Shown here: in pieces, positions 24,762 through 33,200 of the stretch
Layout of the letters: each line of letters starts with the position of its first letter
Numbering within the stretch: position 1 is the stretch's first letter
Assembly (NCBI GenBank): GCA_040182905.1
Contig: JARQWU010000074.1
Span: 1-37,701, forward strand
DNA: 37,701 nucleotides
DNA from: Barthelona sp. PAP020
Lineage: Eukaryota; Metamonada: BaSk clade
Direction of reading: 5' to 3'
Program-made: the position numbers and the translations under genes
The notes under the pieces: generated by a model
Told to the model about the DNA's origin: nothing
The model's input: the letters and a program-made list of their open reading frames with translations, nothing else
Databases searched by the model: none

Positions 24762-26079
24762 ATGGCAAATCCTGTATATAATGCACAAGTATCCCATTAA
24801 TTCTAACGTTTAGAAAAGAGTTGTTATCAAAAAACCTCAAAAAACCACAAAAAATAAAAATAGTGGTAATGAAATTCCTAAATCATTAAAACGCAAAATG
24901 ATTAAAGCTATGGAAGAACAAAGAATAGAACTTGAAAGGGAAGAAGCTGAAAAAATTGAAAATGAAAATAAATTGGCCAATCTCAATCAAAATGATCTGT
25001 TATTATCGGATGATGAAGATGAATTCGAAGACGAATTAGATGAAGACGAATTACCTGAAGAAGAATATCTCATTGCTGAAGAAATGACCAAGGAAGATTC
25101 TGCTGCTTTGGAAATGTTTTTTGGAAATGATGATGATTGGAATGATCCAATGTTTTTCATGCCTGAAAATGATTATGCAGCTGGAGTTACTGTTTCTGAT
25201 GTGATTAGAGAAAAATTATTAAAAGAAAAGCAAAATATGGAAGAACAGATCGCTGAGACTACTCTAAATCCGAAAATTATTGAAGCCTATACTACGGTAG
25301 GCACTATATTATCTAAATATAAATCTGGAAAGTTGCCTCAAGCTGTTCGTTTAATTTCCAAGGTAAAAAGATGGACTGACATTTTAGATTGCACTAAACC
25401 CTTTGAATGGTCACCAAATGCGACTTTTAAAATGACCAATATATTGGTTGCTGAATTAAACACCAAAAACTGTCAAACTTTTTTCTTTCGCTACTTGTTA
25501 CCAATAGTCAGACAAGATATTGAAGAACATAAGACTCTGAATTATCATCTTTATCGTTCTGTTAGAAGGGCTTTGTATAAGCCATCGGCTTTCTATTTGG
25601 GATTCTTCCTTCCTCTAATAATGCAAGATTGTTCATTACGTGAAGCTATTATCATTTCTAGAATATTGAGAACCACTTCAGTTCCTGTCAAGTATTCTGC
25701 TGCTGCGTTATCTAAATTGTTGGAAATTGAATGGAATCCAATCCAATCGTTTTTCATCAAGATGTTTTTAGATAAGAAATATAACCTTCCACATTCTTTG
25801 ATCGACAAGATAGTTGATCACATAGTCTCTTTTAGTAGTTGGTCTAGAACTGAGAAATTGCCAGTTATTTGGCATCAGATGATTCTCTCGTTGGCCGAAC
25901 ATTATCGAAATGAGTTGAGAGGTTCTCAAAAAGCTGCAATTCTAAGGATGTTAAAAAGACACAAGCATTTCACAATCACACCAATTATTGGACGTGAATT
26001 TCAATTAGGTGTTAATCGTGGGGAAGAAGTTGAGGAGAAAACATTCAGAACCATGATTCCTAAACCTTTGGAAACCTAG
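24762..26079 (+). CDS. BYSL: Bystin (ENP1/BYSL), 4-codon first exon
   Basis: The model has exon 1 at 24762-24773 (MANP), a 40-nt intron, and exon 2 at 24814-26079, giving 425 residues, near the 437 of human bystin. Exon 2 opens KRVVIKKPQ and continues IPKSLKRKMIKAMEEQRIEL, in line with the basic N-terminus of bystin. Core segments match closely: LSKYKSGKLPQAVRLI, YRSVRRALYKPSAFYLGFFL, LREAIIISRILRTTSVPVKY, SAAALSKLLEIEW, FFIKMFLDKKYNLPHSLID and LPVIWHQMILSLAEHY. An acidic stretch (DDEDEFEDELDEDELPEE) is usual for the family. Bystin/Enp1 is a small-subunit processome factor needed for 18S rRNA maturation and 40S export. Without the intron the protein would begin 28 residues later and lose its basic head. 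Confidence 0.9.
24774..24813 (+). other. Spliceosomal intron, 40 nt
   Basis: The intron begins GTATATAATG and ends TTCTAACGTTTAG, the same branch-like motif and 3' end as the UBE2G2 intron. It joins ATG-GCA-AAT-CCT in phase 0 to a frame open from 24814 and closed just upstream by the in-frame TAG at 24811-24813. Confidence 0.8.
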
Positions 26080-26290
26080 GTTATTTATTCAAGCGGGGAA
26101 ATTATAAATATTGAAAAAATTTCTTTTTTCTTTTTCAATTCTTGAAACAAATGAACAAATAAAAAAAAAAGGAGAGCTATTTGCAAGGCAATTTCTTTTA
26201 CCAGATCGAAATTTTCTGTTCTTCCTTTTTTCCTTGAATACCAAACTTTACAATCAACTTCTTCAAAAATTTTAACCTTTTACAAGTGAA

Positions 26291-26595
26291 CTGCAAGAAA
26301 CCTTGTACATTTAGGATGAATTTCAAGAATATCAGAGCCTTTTGGCTCTTTTGAACAATTAGTACTGCAAAGAATTACACATACCGCATAGAAAATTCCT
26401 CTCAACTGGACAGCATATGAAATAAAAGAGTTAAGACTGAGAGGTTCCTGAAAGGAACCCCATTCCCGTCACCCACATCCAAATAAATATGAATGAAGAT
26501 GAAGGTTGATTATTCTATTTAAAAATCACCTTAGACACTAGTTCTCAAGTGAAAGTTTTGTAAAACGTTTCACACAAAGAAAAAATAAATAAACA
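26291..26595 (+). repeat. Dispersed repeat, copy C
   Basis: This copy lies in the opposite orientation to A and B, between bystin and the MBOAT gene. It begins with TTGTACATTTAGGAT (26303-26317), then GAGCC-TTTT-GGCTC (26335-26348), then AACAATTAG and CCGCATAG blocks. A hairpin GGTTCC-TGAAA-GGAACC follows (26443-26459), then GAAGATGAAGGTTGATTATT. It ends in an A-rich stretch (to ~26595) that reaches the MBOAT stop codon. Relative to copies A and B the block order is the same when reverse complemented. Confidence 0.7.
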
Positions 26596-26598
26596 AAT

Positions 26599-28092
26599 TT
26601 ATTCATCAATCGATTCATCGGGTTTGACATCGTTATTTTCAGTGGCATTTTTCTCTTCCACCATTTTCATTTTTTTTTCATGTCTTTTTCTTTTATCTCC
26701 AATAATCATGAAAGAAATCACTAAAAATGTTGCGTAAAGATAAAAGGGAACCAAAAAGTACTTTCCTGCAATAGTAAAAAAGTATTTACACTTATCAAAC
26801 TCTAATACAGCGAATGGGAACATTCCAAAATTAAAGCAAGAACTATAGAATAGGATCTTGAAAACCCTCAAAACAATTTTGGGGAACCAATTGGGACGTT
26901 GCCACATTAACTTGTAAAGGATGCTGTCGGTAAAAGATGCCAAAGACAAATTAAAGAAGGAAAAATAGTAGCCGAAATGGAATCCATGCCAAAATGCAGA
27001 AATCTGATTTGTAGCAAATAAAGAGATCACTGGACCCAATACATTTTTCCAACGATGATGGTAGCAATATACTAACCAATTAACAACACCGAAATTCCAA
27101 GAACCAACAGCAATTCTAGCAGATGAAGCAGTCTCAACTTGCCAATAATGCATATTCTTTGACTTCTCATAAGTTGGATCCCCTTTTTCATCAGGGCCCG
27201 TATATCCTAATCCACATAATGAATTTCCTCCTTCAGCAAAATACCATCCACAGTAATATTTGTGACGAACAAGGAAGCATGATATTGAAACAAAGAAAAC
27301 CTTGCGCAAAACTGAATAATCAATAAAGCTTGTTTCTAATAATTTGGCTGGATCAAAGAAAATACCTCCAATCACTCCCATTGTCAATGTGATCATTGAA
27401 GACACAAGACAATGAAGGGTATGTTTTGTACCAGAACAATAACTGTGGCCTTCTTTGTAATTAGATCCATTTAACCAGTTAACAAACGGTTTTGGATGTA
27501 AAATTGGTCCAGCAGCTAAGGGTGAAGGGTGAAGCATCAAATGAAGGTAACTCAAAAAGTCAATATCAGTCATGGCTAAATCCTTGAGAGAATCATGCAA
27601 TTTGTTGAATTCTTCTTCATTTTTCAGCTTCAATCTTCCATCATGCAAAGCCCAACCAACCATATTAGATTTAGCCATAAACATCATGAAAAAGGTCGAT
27701 AAATCATTACCATATCCACTTAATCCACTAAATTGATCTCTTAACTTTAGCATAACATTAAAAGACAAATGAATTATATTAGAAAGCCAACCATATTTGG
27801 GAGCAATCAGTTTCGTTGTAAAATAAAGCATAACGATAGCACCACACAACCAAATAAAATCAGTACTAATGAAAAAAATTGTTAACACTGATCCCCAAAA
27901 AATTCCAAACAAATTCTTTGCGAAAGGAGTTTTAAACTTACGATAAAAATAACAAACAGGTAATGAAACTAAATAATAAATGAAAAAACGTATAAAAAAA
28001 ACAAAATCTGGTCCAATACCATATTTTGCTCCAAACGCACTAAATTCTTCTTGAAATATTCCTTCAGAAGTTGTCAAAAGACTAATTTGCAT
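26599..28092 (-). CDS. MBOAT-family lysophospholipid acyltransferase
   Basis: The 497-residue protein has about ten hydrophobic segments and the two MBOAT catalytic positions: Asn333 in VGSWNFGVVNWLVYCYHHR and His369 in QISAFWHGFHFGYYFSFF. The spacing and the SWN...WL...YHHR context fit the lysophospholipid-acyltransferase branch (MBOAT1/2/5, LPCAT3) rather than sterol or diacylglycerol acyltransferases or the protein acyltransferases. Such enzymes remodel ER phospholipids by acylating lysophospholipids. The charged C-terminal tail (KRKRHEKKMKMVEEK) is cytosolic and ends in Lys-poor, acidic residues, so no KKxx retrieval signal is obvious. It is divergent from the SPE-39-like gene with 29 bp between starts, and a T13 run on the coding strand lies in that gap. 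Confidence 0.85.
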   Translation of the reverse strand: MQISLLTTSEGIFQEEFSAFGAKYGIGPDFVFFIRFFIYYLVSLPVCYFYRKFKTPFAKNLFGIFWGSVLTIFFISTDFIWLCGAIVMLYFTTKLIAPKYGWLSNIIHLSFNVMLKLRDQFSGLSGYGNDLSTFFMMFMAKSNMVGWALHDGRLKLKNEEEFNKLHDSLKDLAMTDIDFLSYLHLMLHPSPLAAGPILHPKPFVNWLNGSNYKEGHSYCSGTKHTLHCLVSSMITLTMGVIGGIFFDPAKLLETSFIDYSVLRKVFFVSISCFLVRHKYYCGWYFAEGGNSLCGLGYTGPDEKGDPTYEKSKNMHYWQVETASSARIAVGSWNFGVVNWLVYCYHHRWKNVLGPVISLFATNQISAFWHGFHFGYYFSFFNLSLASFTDSILYKLMWQRPNWFPKIVLRVFKILFYSSCFNFGMFPFAVLEFDKCKYFFTIAGKYFLVPFYLYATFLVISFMIIGDKRKRHEKKMKMVEEKNATENNDVKPDESIDE

Positions 28093-28121
28093 GGAAATTA
28101 ATCAAAAAAAAAAAAAGTTTG
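28093..28121. promoter_or_regulatory. 29-bp bidirectional promoter
   Basis: The interval between the MBOAT ATG (minus, 28092) and the SPE-39-like ATG (plus, 28122) is 29 bp and is dominated by one 13-base A run (T on the minus strand). Both transcription starts must lie within it or inside the opposite coding region. Confidence 0.5.
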
Positions 28122-29840
28122 ATGAGAAAAAATAATAATTTTCAATCCAAATCTGTATTTATGATTCCAAAATTTCATGGAAATTATGGAACATTTCCTG
28201 ATTTAGATGATGAAGCTGAAAAAGAATTAAATTTTCATGCATCCACTTCGAGTATTCAAAAGAACGACACTGAAAACAATTTTTCAACAGAATACACAAC
28301 TAATTTTGATGGATTTCCATCTGATTTTGTCAATGCAATGACCAAAACTACGAACAAACAGATTGATAAACCATTTGTTTCTTTATCGAGTGGTTTAATT
28401 TTGGAAGAAGTTCCACCTTTTGATGATACCCTTCAAATTAAACGTAACAGAATGAAAGACGAACAAGAAACTACAGTATTTTACCCAAAAAATATTATTC
28501 CCTCACCATTAGTTTCTTGGGGAAATGCTGATGATAATATTGAAGAAGAAAAAGAAAATTTTTTAGTGTATAATAAACCATCAAAAGATGATGAAGTAAT
28601 TGAAAAAGAAACGTTTACAGAAATGAATGGTTCAATTCTCAATGATAATAATTTATTGGACAAAATTGATTTCTTGCAACATGAATTAAAAGATCGAACA
28701 ACATATTATGAAGAAAAAATTCAGAAACTAAAAAAAAAACTAAAAAAAAGTGATGAACAGAATGAACTTCTCAATATTAATTCTAGGACAGGTGATATTG
28801 AATTTTCTCGAGTCTTTCAGCTATATTTTGAAAAAAAAATTTCTCTCTTTGATCAAATACCAGTAAATAGATATAAGGACATGTTACTCTTTGTTCAATC
28901 ATTAGGTATATCAGATTATGTGTTTAAAGCTATTGATTATGTGAAATCTAAAATGAATTATGCTTGTTTTTGTCGTTTTATTGACGATCATGAGTTATCT
29001 ATTGTAAAGAAGGTTTATATAGGAAGTTTAAAAGATAATAACGATCAGTTGATGTATTCAAAAGCTATTGGAAATGTTTATATCCAAGCAGAAGCAACAT
29101 TTAAAAAAGCTTTTGAAGTTGTTGATTTCCAAACTCGAGTAGATTTGTTAGAAAGAGCTGGATTTCTTTTAAAAGGTTTTGAGGACATAGAACATGCTAA
29201 ATTGAGACAAGTTTGCTTTATGGTTTTGGAATTGTTGTATAGAAGTCAAAATATTGAATCATTTGACAAAGAAATTGAAAAAACAGGCACCCAAAAAATC
29301 TATAAAAAGTTTCAAAGATATTGTATCTTGGATTGTACAGTTGATCAGTTATATGAATATTGTAGTACCTTTCACTTTGGTTTGGATCCAAAAAAACATC
29401 CTTTAAGCAGTCCAGAAGCAATTATTCATGCATTTAATTTCAATTCACACAAAGCAGATTTCTTATTCACAAAAGCTCAATTACAAATTGGTAATATTGG
29501 TGTAGTAGAGAAAGAAATGATTGTTAAAAGATTTTTCTCCTCTGAAGATTGTAAAATTGGTTGGGATGAGTTGGTTTTGTTAATTCATATGTATAGTGAA
29601 AAGATTCTTTGTGCTAAAAAATACATTGAAAAGTTTATTCCCAGAATTGAAAATTGTGATCGACGTTTCTTTGTTGCTTTACATTTAAACATGTTTGACT
29701 TTGCTTTTGATGCTGCGAAGGAAGCTAAAGATCATAATTTATTGATTCATTTGAGATATGCAGTTGATAGATTTCCTAACCGCAAGATACGAAATCAGAT
29801 TCAAAAGGAAATCGATACTTTTTTGAATGAAAAGGGATGA
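28122..29840 (+). CDS. SPE-39/VIPAS39-like protein (VPS16 C-terminal fold)
   Basis: The 572-residue protein has a disordered acidic/Ser-rich head (~1-195), a short coiled coil (~180-225; YYEEKIQKLKKKLKKSDEQ) and a helical C-terminal two thirds. That part resembles the VPS16-C/SPE-39 domain: DMLLFVQSLGISDYVFKAID, RVDLLERAGFLLKGFEDIEH, and RRFFVALHLNMFDFAFDAAKEA near the end. SPE-39 (VIPAS39) partners with VPS33B in the CHEVI complex and is needed for endosome and lysosome-related organelle maturation. VPS16 itself would have an N-terminal propeller, which is absent here. ATG 28122 is used; a TTG just upstream is in frame. Confidence 0.5.
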   Translation: MRKNNNFQSKSVFMIPKFHGNYGTFPDLDDEAEKELNFHASTSSIQKNDTENNFSTEYTTNFDGFPSDFVNAMTKTTNKQIDKPFVSLSSGLILEEVPPFDDTLQIKRNRMKDEQETTVFYPKNIIPSPLVSWGNADDNIEEEKENFLVYNKPSKDDEVIEKETFTEMNGSILNDNNLLDKIDFLQHELKDRTTYYEEKIQKLKKKLKKSDEQNELLNINSRTGDIEFSRVFQLYFEKKISLFDQIPVNRYKDMLLFVQSLGISDYVFKAIDYVKSKMNYACFCRFIDDHELSIVKKVYIGSLKDNNDQLMYSKAIGNVYIQAEATFKKAFEVVDFQTRVDLLERAGFLLKGFEDIEHAKLRQVCFMVLELLYRSQNIESFDKEIEKTGTQKIYKKFQRYCILDCTVDQLYEYCSTFHFGLDPKKHPLSSPEAIIHAFNFNSHKADFLFTKAQLQIGNIGVVEKEMIVKRFFSSEDCKIGWDELVLLIHMYSEKILCAKKYIEKFIPRIENCDRRFFVALHLNMFDFAFDAAKEAKDHNLLIHLRYAVDRFPNRKIRNQIQKEIDTFLNEKG

Positions 29841-30224
29841 ATGTCAAATTAAATAAGTGTTTATGGTTTCATTTGTTTTTATTGGTTTTGACTATTGTAA
29901 CTTAATAATATATTTTTGCATTCAATTGTATATTCAAAGAAATTGATTTTTTGCTCTGTAAATTTTCTTTTTGTTCTTCTTTATCGGATATCAGAATTGT
30001 ATTCCTTCAGTTGTGGTCCGTATCCTCCCCCTCCACACAGCATGCTGTTATCAACTTTTGGATTAATAACAACAAAAATAAAACGTCATCTCTTTATAAA
30101 ACCCAAGTAACGAGTTCAGAAACGAAAAACCCAACAAAAATCAGCTGTCAAATTTTTGGTGCTATAAAGCATACAAGCACACAAATCCAGAGATTATAAC
30201 AACAAAAATTGAAAAAACTAACAA
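29841..30224. other. Intergenic region between convergent genes
   Basis: These 384 bases hold the 3' ends of the SPE-39-like and HECT genes. Around 29995-30060 the sequence is less A/T-rich than its surroundings, with a CCTCCCCCTCC run. Short frames in two phases (29916-30199) look like chance. No repeat copy or tRNA is seen. Confidence 0.5.
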
Positions 30225-33200
30225 TCAAGAGTTTCGCATTGAAAAAGTTATTTTTTCATCAAATTCCTCAACTGTTTTAATAGCTAGTGGAATTAATAAA
30301 GTTCTAGTACAAGTCATTGCAAAAGGATAAGCATGATTGGACAGTTGAATTTTAATTTTGAATGGAGAAATATTGAACACTGCACCACCAACAAATTTAC
30401 AAAATTGCAATAATTTTTCATCATTTTGTTCATCCAACCATTTTCTCAACAATCTATGTTCAGGAATTAATTCAAAATCGTAGGAAGAGATACTTTTCAA
30501 AGGAAAACACGAATCTAATGACAAAAAATATTTAGATATTCCTGCAATGACGTAATTGAACCCAGATTCGAAAGCTCTTAACTCTTTGATAAATTCATTT
30601 TCAATTGCTGAAGATACGATTGAAACTAAATTTTCCCGATCAATTTCACAACCTATAGAAACCTTTATCCCATTAAAAAAAACGATTTCATCAAGATACA
30701 CTTTAAATTCATCATTCTTCTTTATTTTATCAAATAATAATTCGTAATGTGGTAAGATTTCCAGAAGGATATCTATGTCATATTTAATATTCAGCAAATA
30801 ATGAAATATAAACTTGCTTAACCTTATTGAAGGCTTTCTATCATGAATAATTAAATGAGCTAATAACAATGCGTATATAAATACTTGATGTTGATCTTTT
30901 TGATGTGAAAAAAACCAAACAGTTGCATTTTGTGATACAGGTTCAAAACATGTTCTATCTTCAATCAATTCTTCTTCACATTTATTTATTATCGTACAAA
31001 TAGTTCCTCCTATATCATTATCATCCATTTGATGCAGGATTTGACCTGATAATAATTTTTGCCGATTAATAACAATAAGAAATTGTGATAAAATCTGCTC
31101 ACTTAATTGATCAAATATTTTAAAAGTTTTGAAATTGTTAGATGTCATATCAATAATAACTGAAGGAGGATACATTGAAGCTGAACCAAAAAATCGATAA
31201 AACTTTGAATGTTTCCATAACGTAGGTAATAAAGAGACAGATTCTTTCATTGCATTGATGATACCTTGAAAATATTCAAATTTGCTAATGAAAAGCAATT
31301 GATTTGCTATCGTTTCATAATGATGAGATAAAAAGAGGATTAAATCTCGGAATGTTAAGAATTCATCTCTCGAGAATTCATTCAAATTGCTATACTGTGG
31401 TAATTTCAAAGTGTTCCACAGAATTGTACCCATTTCTTCTGGAATATTATCATGAAAATATTTATTCAACACTTTTCGATGAAATCTAGTGAAAATAGGA
31501 ACAGGTGCTGGACCTAACACATTTGAATAAATAATTTTCTCATGTTCATTCATTAACAACTTAAATTCTTCCCGTAATTCATAATCATTCAATTTGTTAT
31601 AAACATTTCGTAACATTTTAAAAGTTTCTTCCCATCCTATCAATTTATTTGAAAAATTCCAATTCTTTTCAACTATTTCAACTATTTCTTCAATAGAAGG
31701 TAACCTTTCTGTTGTTAACAATAAACCAGCAAAACATTTAGCCCAAATTTTTGTTTTCAATACATATTTAAAAAAGTTAATCAAACCCCATGGTTTTATT
31801 ATATTCAACCCATATACAGTGAAAGAACCATAAGCTTCTTCTATATCCATTGTTGAATCAATTTCATATAAATTAACTCCGTTTTTAGACATACAATGAT
31901 AATTAAAACCCAATTTATCAATTTCCTCAACTTCAAAATCATTGAAATTGTTGGAAAACATACGAAAACGAAAACTTTTTTCGAAACTTTGATAAAAATA
32001 AAACTGTGAGTCTTTGCTTCTTATACAAGTCCTACCTGTATCAATAAAATTTAAATCGATATCTTCTTCTTCCAATATTTCTAATTCAAAGCCAGAATCT
32101 TCTTCTACTTCATAATTATTGCTATCTAATGCTGAAGAAAGTTGAAAATCTTCAATAATATGAAATAATTCAGGTTTTAAAGAATATTGACATAATAAGG
32201 GACCGAAACAATATATATAAGTTTCTGGAAATGTTATTTGAATAAATTTATGAGATAATTGTGCCAAAGTCATTTGTATTAAACCAATCATCATTGATTG
32301 CTTTGAAGGTATATTGTTGTTTAAAAATAAAGTCATGTTTGTGTGTATATTCATGAAAGAAAACCATTGAAAATCTTTGACATTATCTGAACAAACAACA
32401 GCAAAGAAAGAATTTTTTGAGTTTTGTGCTTGTTTGAAATTTATGAAGCAATTATCATTTATTTGCTGATTTCTATGAGAACCCAAATACATTGTTCCTA
32501 ATGCTGAAGTTGATGATGATTCATTATTAAAAGAATGATCATCTGTTTCTATCAATTGGTATGTAAAATCGAGTTGATTTGCGAGATTTTCTGCTACATC
32601 ATATAATGCATTAATAAATGAATTATTTATGGTATTAAAAGATGATTTGTTAATGATTTGACTGGATAAAAATGAAAAATAATTAGATTCAATAAATTCT
32701 GCTAGAAATAATGTTCCACAATCCAATCTCAACAAAATCTCATTGATTTGTTCAAAAATGGTTAAAGGTATGGTTGAAAAAATACAAAGATTTAAACAAT
32801 GAAAACTTTTGAATATTTCAAAAAAAACTTCTTCTAAACGGTCATTTTCAATAATAAATGAAGGTTCATTTATCAAATCAAACGTTGACTTGAATTTGAT
32901 ATGTTCAGCAATATCATTGAAATCCACTAACAATTTTTTATTATTACTAAAAATTTCTTTATTTTTTTCATTTTTTTTCAAGACTTTAACAATTTTTGTA
33001 TGTTTAGAAATTTCACATGCAGCAAATACATAAGTAATTTCATCAAATTCTTTTATACATACACTTCCAGGGATATAAAATAATATTCCATTTGAAATAG
33101 GATGACTACACATTATACCTTCAAATAATGTATCATTTTTTCCATAAAATTTGAAAATATCTCCTATAATTGGAGAAGTCATTTCCATTCCTAATATCAA

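Noticed and set aside
29916-30199. Two short overlapping plus-strand frames between the SPE-39-like and HECT genes
   Set aside because: Overlapping frames in different phases with no motif or start context, located in a convergent 3' region.
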